The notes: generated from the letters alone by a model not told the origin. DNA of 64,000 nt from Clostridiales bacterium (GCA_022511445.1 JAFLVE010000107.1:53690-117689), one strand, 5' to 3'; shown: positions 47,172 to 56,611, counted from the first letter of the stretch. Made by a program: numbers and translations.

Positions 47172-48079
47172 TAGGCATTAAATCCAAGCGTATCATATCG
47201 GATACGATTATATACGTAGTCCTCACGTTAATGGTTGTTATTTGGCTGTTTCCGCTGTTGTGGATGGTACTCCGTGCTTTCGACGTTCACAGCAACAGCA
47301 GCTCGCTTACCGTTTTCCCCGAGGAATATACATTTAACAACTTCCTCGCGCTGTTTGTGGGCGGACATGATTTCTGGCCGACTAAGTTTGACCCTCTCGA
47401 TTACAAAACAAACCCGTACGGCACCTGGATGATTAACACGGCGATTATCGCCGCGGGCGCTTGCATAATCTCCACGCTTATGGTGCTTATGGTGTCGTAC
47501 GCGCTGTCGAGATTGCGCTTTAGCATGAGAAAGAAGCTTATGAACATCGCGCTTATTCTCGGCTTGTTCCCCGGCTTTTTGTCAATGATAATCTTGTACT
47601 ACTTCTTCAAGAATATCGGGCTTGCGGCGTCGACGTCGCGCGTAATGAACCTTATCGGTCTTATACTGTCGTACTCGCTTGCGGCAGGTACAGGCTATTA
47701 TATCGTTAAAGGCTTTTTCGATACCGTGCCTTCGGCCATCGACGAGGCGGCGCGCATAGACGGCGCTACCAAAAACCGCATATTCTGGCAGATGATTATT
47801 CCGCTCAGTAAACCGATTATCATATACACCGTACTTACGACCTTTATCGGTCCCTGGTGCGACTTTATGATGGCTAAGGTATTCGTCGGCAACAACATCG
47901 ACAGCATGACGATTGCGGTAGGCTTGCAGAAGTGGATTGCCGACCGCGAAATTTCGGAAGACTACTTCACTCGTTTCTGTGCGGGCGGCGTCGTTATTTC
48001 CATTCCCATCGTTACGCTTTACCTTATTATGCAAAAGTTCTACGTCGCGGGCATTACCGGCGGCGCGGCAAAAGGTTAA
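47168..48079 (+). CDS. malG: Maltodextrin ABC transporter permease (MalG-like)
   Basis: 303 residues, starting in an ATGA overlap with malF and preceded by AGGAGG within malF. Six membrane helices. The EAA loop is SAIDEAARIDGATKNRIFWQMIIPL, the standard MalG form, and LGLFPGFLSMIILYYFF lies in the core. An insert of about 20 residues between the first two helices (FWPTKFDPLDYKTNPYG) is found in related Clostridia. It pairs with MalF to form the channel. Confidence 0.95.
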   Translation: MIGIKSKRIISDTIIYVVLTLMVVIWLFPLLWMVLRAFDVHSNSSSLTVFPEEYTFNNFLALFVGGHDFWPTKFDPLDYKTNPYGTWMINTAIIAAGACIISTLMVLMVSYALSRLRFSMRKKLMNIALILGLFPGFLSMIILYYFFKNIGLAASTSRVMNLIGLILSYSLAAGTGYYIVKGFFDTVPSAIDEAARIDGATKNRIFWQMIIPLSKPIIIYTVLTTFIGPWCDFMMAKVFVGNNIDSMTIAVGLQKWIADREISEDYFTRFCAGGVVISIPIVTLYLIMQKFYVAGITGGAAKG

Positions 48080-48096
48080 TATATGTTTACGGCTAC

Positions 48097-48127
48097 AAAA
48101 CCTCACGGCAAGACGCCGTGAGGTTTT
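48097..48127 (+). terminator. Hairpin terminator after malG
   Basis: 13-bp stem AAAACCTCACGGC / GCCGTGAGGTTTT with a 5-nt loop; only four T follow. The space to 48369 contains a fragment of another dispersed repeat (GCCTCCCCCTTTGGC at about 48209) and no gene. Confidence 0.75.
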
Positions 48128-48369
48128 GCGCCGTTTTATACGATACGAGGCGCAGTGAATAGGGTAACGGGGAAAAGTTTAAAGTAAACCCCACCGTCAC
48201 TGCGTGAAGCCTCCCCCTTTGGCTAACGCAAAAGTAGGAGGCAAGTACGCGCCGCAAAGCCTTGCCGTCCACTTTTTGCGCGAGGCGTGCAAAGGAGCAA
48301 GTACCTGCGGAGCGGAAAATTTTTTTGTTACAACGGTTTTTACACAATTTTATTATAAGAGGAGAGTAT

Positions 48370-50130
48370 ATGAAAAAGAAAGCAATAGCGACTGCAGCGA
48401 TATCTATATCGCTTGCCGCGTCGATGGCGCTGAGTGCGGTGGGATGCGTTATGGAAGACGACCCGTCGTCTAAAGTCAATCCCGCGGCGCCCGAAAATAC
48501 GTACACCTACGACATGCCCGAGGACTATAACCGCACGTATTACGAGGTTTTTGTGCGTAGCTTTGCCGACGGCGACGGCGACGGAATAGGCGATCTCCGC
48601 GGGCTTATAGACAATCTCGATTATCTTAACGACGGCGACGACTCGACGACGGACGACCTCGGCATTACCGGGCTTTGGATGATGCCTATAAATCAGTCCC
48701 CGTCCTATCACAAGTACGACGTCGAGGACTACTACGATATAGACGACGAGTACGGCGACCTCGGCGACTTCGACGAGCTCGTGCGCGAGTGCGACAAGCG
48801 CGGCATTTGGCTCCAGATGGACCTTGTACTTAACCACACCTCGAGCAAGCATCCGTGGTTTAAAGAGCTTATTGCCGACGCACGTGCGGGTATCGATCCC
48901 GCTAACAGTAACGCCATGCAGCGCTATAATGTGGTTAAGCAAAACGTCAGACCGGGCGAAAAATGGTATACCGTTTCGGGAACGACAAATTACTATTACC
49001 TCGGTAACTTCTCGTCCGATATGCCCGATCTTAATTTAAGCAATCCCGAGGTTAGGGAAGAGATTAAGCATATAGTCGACTTCTGGCTGGAGCGCGGTAT
49101 TCGCTCCTTCCGTCTCGACGCGGTGCCTTGGGCTATGGAAAACGCGGTAGTCTACGGCGCAAACGCCGAGTTCTGGACCTGGTTTAACGACTACTGCAAC
49201 GAGAAGGGCAAGGAAGTTTACGGCAAGAGATACCCGGGGCTTAACCGTTATTGCTATAACGTAGGCGAGGCGCTTACCTACGACAACAGTATTGTCGAAG
49301 AGTTTTTCGAGAGCGGAATGAGCAACTTCAACTTCTCGCTCGGATATAACAGGGAAACCGGCTACGTAGGCGTTGTCAATAATTGGAGCAATACAGGCGG
49401 TGTCGGGCTTGCAAACAACATAAAAACAATTCAGCAAGGCGTGCTCGCCAAAGACGAAAACGCGATCCTAAGTAACCTTATAACCAACCACGATATCGAC
49501 CGTTTTTCGGGCTTCCTTAACGACGATCCCGTTAAGATGAAGGCGGTCGCTTCGCTTTACATGCTTTCGCCCGGCAACTGCTACGTCTACTACGGCGAGG
49601 AAATAGGCGCTAAGGGTGTGGGCAACGATCCCAGCAAGCGCTTACCGTTTAACTGGGGGGACGGCTCCGACAGAATAGTCACCGTAAACCCGCCGAGCGT
49701 AGACTACACCGGCGAGCAAATTCACGGCACGTGGAAGAGTCAAAACTCCGATCCCAAGTCGATACTTACCTATTACAGACAGGTCATTCAGATAAGAAAC
49801 CGCTTCCCCGAGATTTCGCACGGCGTAATTACCCCTTACGGCATCGATAACGGCGGCAAGCTTGTTCCGCTTTCGGATACGAATACGCCGCAGGCGCTTA
49901 TAGCGGCAAACGAGGCTAATAAGACTGTTACGGCGTACGAGCTTACCTACGGCGAGCGCAAGATTCTCATCGTTCACAACCTTGTTGAGGGCGGCGCCGT
50001 TCAGCTCGATACTTCGGCGTTTGCAAACTACAAGCTAGAAGCGTCCTTAAGCGCCGACGGCGGCAAGGTGGAGCTTTCGGGCAGCACGCTCAAGATGGAC
50101 AAGGCAACCGTTGCGGTACTGAAGGCTTAA
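48370..50130 (+). CDS. Alpha-amylase family (GH13) surface lipoprotein
   Basis: 586 residues; AGAGGAGAG precedes the ATG, and the 36 residues upstream of it are unlikely. Lipobox LSAVGC (Cys26), so the enzyme sits on the outer face. The (beta/alpha)8 barrel has region I DLVLNHTS, nucleophile Asp250 in RSFRLDAVPW, acid/base Glu300 in NVGEALTYD and Asp375 in TNHDIDRF. DGDGDGIGDLRGL near the start is the usual calcium loop. The C-terminal beta domain is complete. It would cut starch or maltodextrins to sizes that the importer can take. Exact product pattern cannot be read from sequence. Confidence 0.93.
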   Translation: MKKKAIATAAISISLAASMALSAVGCVMEDDPSSKVNPAAPENTYTYDMPEDYNRTYYEVFVRSFADGDGDGIGDLRGLIDNLDYLNDGDDSTTDDLGITGLWMMPINQSPSYHKYDVEDYYDIDDEYGDLGDFDELVRECDKRGIWLQMDLVLNHTSSKHPWFKELIADARAGIDPANSNAMQRYNVVKQNVRPGEKWYTVSGTTNYYYLGNFSSDMPDLNLSNPEVREEIKHIVDFWLERGIRSFRLDAVPWAMENAVVYGANAEFWTWFNDYCNEKGKEVYGKRYPGLNRYCYNVGEALTYDNSIVEEFFESGMSNFNFSLGYNRETGYVGVVNNWSNTGGVGLANNIKTIQQGVLAKDENAILSNLITNHDIDRFSGFLNDDPVKMKAVASLYMLSPGNCYVYYGEEIGAKGVGNDPSKRLPFNWGDGSDRIVTVNPPSVDYTGEQIHGTWKSQNSDPKSILTYYRQVIQIRNRFPEISHGVITPYGIDNGGKLVPLSDTNTPQALIAANEANKTVTAYELTYGERKILIVHNLVEGGAVQLDTSAFANYKLEASLSADGGKVELSGSTLKMDKATVAVLKA

Positions 50131-50146
50131 AAGGGGGAAAACCGAA

Positions 50147-53100
50147 ATGAGAAAAAGTAATTCCGTAAAAATAACAGAGGCTTTTCGCAAAATCGGCATT
50201 GCGGTTATTATCGCGGTGCTCGCGCTTATATCTATTCCGTTTTGGGGGCTTATCGGCTCTTCGGCAAAGCCCGTAGCTAAAGCCGAGGAGGAAACGATGG
50301 TGTCGCCGCCCAGAAACGCGGCTCGCACCGTCGAGGTGACTATTAACTACTTCCGTCCTAACGCCGACTACGCCAACTGGAATCTTTGGATTTGGCCCAA
50401 CGGTGGCGACGGCAAGGCGTACCAGTTCACTTCCGAAACCACAGCAACCAAAACAGGCTCCAAGGTTTGGAAATCGGCTACCGCAAATATCGAGGGCGTT
50501 TCGGACAGCGGAAAAGAGGCAATAGGCTTTATCGTCCGCCTCGGCGAGTGGCAGGAAAAGGATATTTCGAGCGACCGCTTTATCCTCTCCGAAAAGATAG
50601 TTGACAACAAGGTCACTATTTGGGTCGTTTCCGCCGACTCCGAATTCTACTATAACGAGGCAGATATTATGTTCGGTGCAAAAATCACCACGGCTAAATT
50701 CACGTCGTTCGACAACGTTTTCATCAAGACCGGCGCGCCCGTAACGGGCACGTCTGTATTCGTCGTCCGCGACGAAACCGACGATATCGTCGGTATGATG
50801 TACGGATCGGACACCGCCGTATTAAACAAGACTTCGTTTAACATTCCGCTCCAAAAGTCGATTAAGATAAGCAAGACGTACACCGTGTACGACGAGCCGA
50901 CCGTAGAGTTCGATCCCGACAAGCACTTCCTTAAGCATGCCGTAAACATCTCCGACCTTTACGGACTTAAGACGTTTACAGACGCGTACAACTACGACGG
51001 CGCGCTCGGCGCGGAGTACTCCGAGACTTCGACAACCTTCCGCGTGTGGTCGCCCGCCGCAACTTCGATGGCGGTTAAAATCTACACGACGGGCGACGAG
51101 GAAGAGACGGTAACCGCGCAGCCTATGAACGTATCCGACAAGGGCGTTTGGACGCTTACCGTGTCCGGCAATCTCGACGGCAAATACTACACCTATGAGA
51201 TAAACGGCGAAAAAGAGGTCGTCGACCCGTATGCGACGAGCGCGGGCAGAAACGGCGTTCGCGGCATGATTATTAAGCCGGGCTCCGCAGACCCCGAGGG
51301 TTGGGCGACGCATAAACGCCCCGAAAAGCGCAACAGCTATTCCGACGCCATTATCTACGAAGCGCATCTCCGCGATCTTACAATCAACGAAAACTCCAAC
51401 GTTCCCGCGAATAAACGCGGCAAATATCTCGGTCTTACCGTTAAGAGCGAGGACGTCGGCGGTAAGCTTACGCCGCTTTCGTACCTTAAAGACCTCGGTA
51501 TAACCGAAATCCACTTCCAGCCGCTGTTCGACTTTGCCTCCGTTCAGGAAAACTTTAACGAGGCGACCTACATCGCGACGGGTGAGAACACTCAGTTTAA
51601 CTGGGGCTACGACCCGCTCAACTACAACGCTCCCGAAGGCTCGTACTCGTCTAATCCCGCCGACGGCAAGACGCGCGTCAACGAGATGAAGCAGATGATT
51701 ATGGCGCTTCACGAGGCGGGTATCCGCGTAATTATGGACGTCGTGTACAACCACGTTTCTAGTGCGCCCGCGTCCAACTTCCAGGCGCTTATGCCTTATT
51801 ACTACTTCCGCACCGATTCTAACGGCGAGTTTACCAACGGCTCCGGCTGCGGCAACGAGACGGCTTCCGAGCGCTATATGTACCACAAGTTTATGATCGA
51901 TTCGGTCGTGCATTGGGCGAGCGAATACAAAATCGACGGCTTCCGCTTCGACCTTATGGGGCTCCATGACGTGGAAACCATGAACGATATCTACGACGAG
52001 CTCCAAAAGCTCGACCCCGATCATGACGTAATGGTCTACGGCGAGCCCTGGGACGCCGGCTCTAACGCGCTTCCCGATTACAAGTTAGCCGCGAATATGG
52101 CAAACGCGCGCAAAATGCCCAACATCGCGATTTTCAACGACATCACCCGCGACGGGCTTAAAGGCAGTGTTTGGTCATCTACCGATACCGGATTCGTGTC
52201 CGGGCTTGCTTCCTCCGACAACGCCATTTATATCGGCGCGGCGGGTGCTACCAACCTTAAAGGCGTTAACTACGCGCAGTTCGACAAGACTCCGTTTGCC
52301 GTGAGCCCCATTCAGAACATCAACTACGCTTCGGCGCACGACAACGAAACGCTGTGGGATAGGCTTAACGGCTCGGTCAAGGCTGACGCCGATGCGCTTA
52401 AGGCGATGAACAGGCTGTCCGCGGCGGCGGTGCTTACAAGTCAGGGCCCTGCGTTCTTCCTCGCGGGCGAGGAGATGCTCCGCAGCAAAAAGATAAGCGC
52501 GCAGGACAACTCCACCTACGGCTACGACGGCAATATCGCTTACTACCTTACCGACAAAACCTACTACTATTCGCGCAACTCCTACAAGTCGCCCGATTCG
52601 GTCAACGCTATCGACTGGAGCCTTGTGGATGCGAATAAGGATATGGTCGAGTTCTACAAAGGTCTTATCGCGATAAGAAAGGCTCTGCCCGAATTCCGCC
52701 TTTCCAATAAGGGCGACGTATCGAACGGCGTTACAATCCGCGACTACAATATGTCCGACGGCGTAACCTCGTACATTGTAAAAGACCCCGCGTCCGACAA
52801 CTACTCGGTAGTTCTGTTCAATAACAATACCGACAGCCGCAGAGTGTTCGTTCCCGACGCGACCTATAAGGTTTACCTCGACGGCTCCAAAGCCTCCGCC
52901 GAGGGCTTAAAGAACTTCTCCGGCAACACCTACACCGTGGGCGCCCGCTCCGCCGTCGTTATGCGCGCAGAGCTTGACGCGGCCGCAGTCGCGGCTTGGG
53001 CGGCAACCGAGAATCCCGACGAAGGCACCGCCAACCTCGGACTCGCGCTCGGACTCGGTATAGGACTTCCCGTAGTAGCGCTCATTGCCGGCGGCGTTGT

Positions 53101-53440
53101 CTTCTTCCTCTCGCGCAAAAAGAACGGGGAAGCGGTGACCGAACCCGCTTCAGGCGCACAGCCCGCAGGCGATAAGCCCGAAGAAAGCGACGAGTCTGCC
53201 GCTACGGTCGAGGAGCCTGCGAATGAGCCTGAACCCGAAGAAGCGCCTTCGCCCGCGGAAGAACCTGCTCCCGTGGAAGAAGCTGCTCCCGAAGAGGAAG
53301 CCGTCGAAGAAGCGCCCGCCGAGGAGCCCGCTCCTACGGAAGAAAAGGAAGAGCCGAAAGCCAAACCCGCCGCGCCCAAAAAGTCCGCGCCCAAAAAGTC
53401 CACGAAGTCTTCTAACGGCAAGGGCAAGAAAAAGCAGTAA
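50147..53440 (+). CDS. pulA: Type I pullulanase, membrane-anchored (GH13)
   Basis: 1097 residues; AAAGGGGG precedes the ATG. Order: N-terminal helix acting as signal or anchor (about 18-38), a PUD/CBM41-like starch-binding domain (about 62-145), a CBM48 domain (TTFRVWSPAATSM, about 285-375), the catalytic barrel and a C-terminal beta domain. The type I signature is NWGYDPLNYNAPEGSYS. Catalytic residues are Asp602 (GFRFDLMG), Glu633 (YGEPWD) and Asp732 (SAHDNETLWDRL). It cuts alpha-1,6 branches. A helix near 960-985 is followed by an Ala/Glu/Pro-rich and then Lys/Ser-rich tail of about 110 residues that would lie inside the cell. 16 bp after the amylase. Confidence 0.95.
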   Translation: MRKSNSVKITEAFRKIGIAVIIAVLALISIPFWGLIGSSAKPVAKAEEETMVSPPRNAARTVEVTINYFRPNADYANWNLWIWPNGGDGKAYQFTSETTATKTGSKVWKSATANIEGVSDSGKEAIGFIVRLGEWQEKDISSDRFILSEKIVDNKVTIWVVSADSEFYYNEADIMFGAKITTAKFTSFDNVFIKTGAPVTGTSVFVVRDETDDIVGMMYGSDTAVLNKTSFNIPLQKSIKISKTYTVYDEPTVEFDPDKHFLKHAVNISDLYGLKTFTDAYNYDGALGAEYSETSTTFRVWSPAATSMAVKIYTTGDEEETVTAQPMNVSDKGVWTLTVSGNLDGKYYTYEINGEKEVVDPYATSAGRNGVRGMIIKPGSADPEGWATHKRPEKRNSYSDAIIYEAHLRDLTINENSNVPANKRGKYLGLTVKSEDVGGKLTPLSYLKDLGITEIHFQPLFDFASVQENFNEATYIATGENTQFNWGYDPLNYNAPEGSYSSNPADGKTRVNEMKQMIMALHEAGIRVIMDVVYNHVSSAPASNFQALMPYYYFRTDSNGEFTNGSGCGNETASERYMYHKFMIDSVVHWASEYKIDGFRFDLMGLHDVETMNDIYDELQKLDPDHDVMVYGEPWDAGSNALPDYKLAANMANARKMPNIAIFNDITRDGLKGSVWSSTDTGFVSGLASSDNAIYIGAAGATNLKGVNYAQFDKTPFAVSPIQNINYASAHDNETLWDRLNGSVKADADALKAMNRLSAAAVLTSQGPAFFLAGEEMLRSKKISAQDNSTYGYDGNIAYYLTDKTYYYSRNSYKSPDSVNAIDWSLVDANKDMVEFYKGLIAIRKALPEFRLSNKGDVSNGVTIRDYNMSDGVTSYIVKDPASDNYSVVLFNNNTDSRRVFVPDATYKVYLDGSKASAEGLKNFSGNTYTVGARSAVVMRAELDAAAVAAWAATENPDEGTANLGLALGLGIGLPVVALIAGGVVFFLSRKKNGEAVTEPASGAQPAGDKPEESDESAATVEEPANEPEPEEAPSPAEEPAPVEEAAPEEEAVEEAPAEEPAPTEEKEEPKAKPAAPKKSAPKKSTKSSNGKGKKKQ

Positions 53441-53499
53441 GGCGGCGATACGGCAAATAAAAGAGTAAAAAACTCTTTAACAATTTATCACAAAACAAT

Positions 53500-53538
53500 A
53501 AGAGCAACGAGATTATTCCCCGTTGCTCTTGTTTTTTT
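53500..53538 (+). terminator. Terminator after pulA
   Basis: AAGAGCAACG / CGTTGCTCTT stem with an 11-nt loop, then a run of T. A second small hairpin, AAAGAGT / ACTCTTT, lies at 53460-53478. Confidence 0.9.
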
Positions 53539-53696
53539 AGCTGCAATATGTTATCATTTAAAAACGACGGTTTTACATCGCCAGAGGGAGAAGGAAACGG
53601 AAAAAGATTATCCTGCGCTCTACGATTTAATTAAAAAGCTTGGACAAAAAGATAAATATATAGATATACCCTTATATAAAAGATTCGAGGAATAGA
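53539..53696 (+). pseudogene. Orphan 3' end of a lost gene
   Basis: One frame reads QREKETEKDYPALYDL and on to IPLYKRFEE before TAG 53694-53696. This is protein-like in composition, but the frame has no start codon with a ribosome site and runs back into the pulA terminator. It looks like the last 40 or so codons of a gene whose front was removed by a deletion or by replacement. Family unknown. It could also be a chance open frame. Confidence 0.35.
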
Positions 53697-53698
53697 CT

Positions 53699-54334
53699 AT
53701 GAAAAAACATATAAGAGCAATTTCGTTGATACTTATACTTTGCTTTGCGGCGGCGCTTATCTCGTGCGAAAAGACCGATCATAAAAAGATTGCCGAGGAG
53801 TATGCTAAGTTAAACAAAGCAGTCGAGAGTGGAATCGATTTTACGTGCTACGGCGAGTTTAACGGCGCGCACGTCGTCATGCTTAACGGCGTTTATCCCG
53901 ACGCGCTGTCCGAGGAAACGGTGGACGGCGTAACCTTTTACCACTCGCAGATTAAGTCGTTCGACGTGTACAAAAACGGCAAATTTTATACACTTCGGGA
54001 AGCGTTCGATAACGGGCTCCTTACTCACGACAATCTTGTAACGTTAAGCGAAAGCTATAATCCCGAGAGGGCGGGCAAGTATTACACCCTTAACGTTATC
54101 GACCTCGATAATTATATAATCGAGCGGCTTAACGGCACGTACAAAGCGGGAACGAGCGTTACCGTTAAAACGGAAGTTTTACTTGACGTCGATATGATAG
54201 CGTACCTTAACGGCGAGTCTTTGGGGAGGCAAACGGCCGTCCTCGAAAACGACGAATATCATTGGGAATTTTACTTTACTATGCCCGAGTGCGACTCGAC
54301 GCTTACATTTGAGTTAAGCGGCGGCATGTTTTGA
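53699..54334 (+). CDS. Hypothetical lipoprotein
   Basis: 211 residues; GAGGAA lies 8 nt before the ATG. Signal peptide with lipobox ALISC (Cys23). The mature part begins with a helix (HKKIAEEYAKLNKAVE), then mainly beta structure. The last 70 residues (SVTVKTEVLLDVDMIAYLNGE and on to the end) look like an immunoglobulin-like domain. No family recognised. It leads a small cluster with the acetyltransferase and methyltransferase genes that follow, but no shared role is evident. Confidence 0.75.
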   Translation: MKKHIRAISLILILCFAAALISCEKTDHKKIAEEYAKLNKAVESGIDFTCYGEFNGAHVVMLNGVYPDALSEETVDGVTFYHSQIKSFDVYKNGKFYTLREAFDNGLLTHDNLVTLSESYNPERAGKYYTLNVIDLDNYIIERLNGTYKAGTSVTVKTEVLLDVDMIAYLNGESLGRQTAVLENDEYHWEFYFTMPECDSTLTFELSGGMF

Positions 54335-54348
54335 GAGGGTTCGGCAGA

Positions 54349-54852
54349 ATGGACAATAAAACGAATAAACCGCAGATTACATTACAGCTTATGAGCGTAG
54401 AGGATAAGCCGCTACTTGCTCGGCTTTTGGAATTATATCACTACGAGTTTACGGCTTACACCGGCGCGGATATCAGCGCATACGGGTGCTACGGATACGA
54501 CCATATCGACGATTATTGGAACGAAGAGGGTCGGTATCCTTATTTAATTCGCGTGGACGGGAAAATCGCGGGGTTTGCCTTGGTCTGTCCGTACTGTAAC
54601 TTTATAAAAGGCGAAAACGTTAGAAGCATAGGCGAGTTTTTTGTCATGATTAAGTACAGGCGAATGGGCGTGGGTAAAAAGGTTGCAAAAGAAATATTCG
54701 ACAGGCATAAAGGAACGTGGGAGTTGTGCTACTTAAAAAAGAACGCCCCATCGCTCGCGTTTTGGAAAAGCGTGCTGTCCGAATACACAAACGACGACTA
54801 TTCCGTTTGCGGGGAAAACGACAGAGTTGTAGGCTTCACATTTAAGAGTTGA
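54349..54852 (+). CDS. GNAT-family N-acetyltransferase
   Basis: 167 residues. I chose the start at ATG 54349 because GAGAGGG lies before it; a TTG 18 bp upstream is less likely. GNAT motifs: IAGFALVCPY in the central strands, IGEFFVMIKYRRMGVGKKVAKEIF with the acetyl-CoA loop (R..G.G), and the late NAPSLAFWKS. It resembles the predicted acetyltransferases (COG5628-like) that often act on small amines or proteins. The substrate is unknown. It overlaps the frame of the next gene slightly, suggesting coupling. Confidence 0.85.
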   Translation: MDNKTNKPQITLQLMSVEDKPLLARLLELYHYEFTAYTGADISAYGCYGYDHIDDYWNEEGRYPYLIRVDGKIAGFALVCPYCNFIKGENVRSIGEFFVMIKYRRMGVGKKVAKEIFDRHKGTWELCYLKKNAPSLAFWKSVLSEYTNDDYSVCGENDRVVGFTFKS

Positions 54853-54887
54853 ACGGGAAAGATAAAAACTTTTTCGACGGAGGAATT

Positions 54888-55505
54888 ATGCGGGACGAAA
54901 AGGGCTTCGATTTATGGGCGGACGACTACGACAAGGCGGTCGGTATTATAGAGGACGCAAGGTCGTATCCGTTTGCCGGGTACAAAGAGGTGCTCGGCTA
55001 TATCTTTCGCGTCGTTACGGCAAAAGAAAAAGCCAAAGTCTTGGACTTGGGCTTCGGTACGGCAACGCTGACGGCAAAGCTGTATGAGCGCGGGTGCGAA
55101 GTTTGGGGACAGGATTTTTCCAAAAGAATGTTAGAGCTTGCTCAAAGCAAAATGCCTTCCGCGCACTTATATCAGGGCGATTTTTCGCAAGGACTTGTTC
55201 CGCAGATAAAGAGTAATACCTACGATTTTATAGTCGCCACGTATTCGCTTCATCATCTATCGGACGAGCGCAAAATAGAGTTTATCCCCGAACTAAAGTC
55301 GTTGTTAAAGCCGAACGGAAAAATTTTAATCGGCGACGTCGCGTTTCCTAACGGAAATGAAATGGCGCTCTGCCGTGAGCAATCGGGGGAGGACTGGGAC
55401 GAAAAAGAATTCTATTGGGTGTACGACGAAATAAGTAAGGCTTTTCCGCAAATGGAGTTTAAGCGGTTTTCCAAATGCGCCGCCGTTATGACTATATGTA
55501 AGTGA
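54888..55505 (+). CDS. SAM-dependent methyltransferase, class I
   Basis: 205 residues. Start at ATG 54888, set by GGAGG 6 nt upstream; a TTG at 54849 is an alternative. The Rossmann-fold signature is VLDLGFGTATLTAKLY; the second SAM motif region is EVWGQDFSKRMLELA; post-motifs are FIVATYSLHHL and LLKPNGKILIGDVAF. The N-terminus FDLWADDYDKAV matches the YrrT-like group of small-molecule methyltransferases. The substrate is unknown. Its 3' end runs into the remains of a glutathione peroxidase gene on the other strand. Confidence 0.88.
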   Translation: MRDEKGFDLWADDYDKAVGIIEDARSYPFAGYKEVLGYIFRVVTAKEKAKVLDLGFGTATLTAKLYERGCEVWGQDFSKRMLELAQSKMPSAHLYQGDFSQGLVPQIKSNTYDFIVATYSLHHLSDERKIEFIPELKSLLKPNGKILIGDVAFPNGNEMALCREQSGEDWDEKEFYWVYDEISKAFPQMEFKRFSKCAAVMTICK

Positions 55506-55506
55506 T

Positions 55507-55775
55507 AATTCGGTCGGGGACTGTAAAGCGTCCTCGACTTTTTTTATTACGTCCTTCATTTTAACCGCTGCTCGAAGCGGGCGATAAGGTTGCCGTCTCT
55601 GCCGATAAAAAACTTTGTGAAATTCCATTTTTTCTTGCTATTATTTTTGTAGTCCTTATCGTTCGACTTTGCCGCGAGCGCTACCATTTTGCCCATAAAT
55701 CCGCTAAAGCCCTCGAACTTGCCGTTTTCTTCCGGCCACTTGTAAAGAGGAATCTGATTTTCGTCGCAAGCGCGC
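55507..55775 (-). pseudogene. Glutathione peroxidase remnant, 5' truncated and frameshifted
   Basis: The minus strand reads NQIPLYKWPEENGKFEGF, then KKKWNFTKFFIGRDGNLIARFE, the unmistakable last third of a glutathione peroxidase (the W-N-F-T-K-F-L-DR-G pattern). The front, with the catalytic Cys/Sec, Gln and Trp, is missing; its place is taken by the 3' end of the peptidase gene at 55778. After ARFE the frame hits TGA at 55556. A shift of one base restores a family-like end (AVKMKDVIKKVEDAL), so a single-base deletion near 55570 is likely. The gene is dead. Confidence 0.8.
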
Positions 55776-56492
55776 TTAGTTTATTCTTTTTACTTTTCCG
55801 TCCGTTATGGAATAGGCCGTTCCGCGTATTGTTGCGTTTCCCTTGTCAATCAAGATATACGAAAGATTGGGAATGCCTATAAAAGTTTTCCCATTCGACA
55901 TGGGGAAAATATAGTCGTTTACAATATCTATCTCGTCGCAGGGGAGCTGATACGATTTTGTTTCGCCGTCGAAGTGTGGGATTATTATTTTATCGTAAAA
56001 GCCGAGTCCGTCAACCCACAGCGGCGAGCCGACGTCGCCGGTTTCCTCGGGGAAGTTGAAAATCGTTTTACAAAGATTCATCGCGCCCGCCGATACCCCT
56101 ACAACAAGCCCGTCGTATTTTTTCAGAATTTCGCCGAGTTTTATTCTGTCGAAAAAGTCGCGCTGGCAAAGTATCTTGCCGCCCGAAAGGATTACAAGGT
56201 CTGCTTCGAGTATTATGCTCGCCGCCTCGGAGGCGTTTCTTTCGTCGAGTAAAATCTTTTCCTTAAAGTCGAGACCGCTAAGCGCGAGCCCTTTGAAAAC
56301 GGGCGGGGCGGAGAGGTCGTTATGCTCTGTATCGAACGGGTCGTTGGCGACGTAAACGACGCGGCCATGCTTAGTCAGGCGAGAGGTAAGCTCGGTAAGT
56401 ATGCCGTTGTCGTCGGAAAGAGGCTGCGGGCATTTGATTCCCTCCTCGTCGTAATAATGCGTAGCAAGAATACTCGATAAAATAATCGTCAT
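55776..56492 (-). CDS. Peptidase E-like protein (S51 family)
   Basis: 238 residues starting MTIILSSILATHY; the upstream ATG in the same frame lies at the promoter. S51 peptidases have a class I glutamine amidotransferase-like fold with a serine nucleophile. Here it is Ser134 in VVGVSAGAMNL, with LSGGKILCQRDFF before it and IIPHFDGE after it, near the expected histidine. Family members cut Asp-X dipeptides or cyanophycin; this one lacks the long C-terminus of cyanophycinase. Substrate unknown. Its stop codon abuts the broken peroxidase. Confidence 0.88.
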   Translation of the reverse strand: MTIILSSILATHYYDEEGIKCPQPLSDDNGILTELTSRLTKHGRVVYVANDPFDTEHNDLSAPPVFKGLALSGLDFKEKILLDERNASEAASIILEADLVILSGGKILCQRDFFDRIKLGEILKKYDGLVVGVSAGAMNLCKTIFNFPEETGDVGSPLWVDGLGFYDKIIIPHFDGETKSYQLPCDEIDIVNDYIFPMSNGKTFIGIPNLSYILIDKGNATIRGTAYSITDGKVKRIN

Positions 56493-56517
56493 AATTTTAT
56501 ACCTTATCGTTTTGGCA

Positions 56518-56546
56518 AGTATAACAAATGCTTTAATTATTGTCAA
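56518..56546 (-). promoter_or_regulatory. Promoter of the S51 peptidase gene
   Basis: Minus strand TTGACA (56546-56541), 17 bp, TATACT (56523-56518), about 25 nt before the ATG. Confidence 0.7.
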
Positions 56547-56611
56547 TAACGGGCAAAATAAAAGTTTTAATCAAATAACTCGGTTTCCGAACGGATATGT
56601 TATTGTGGATA

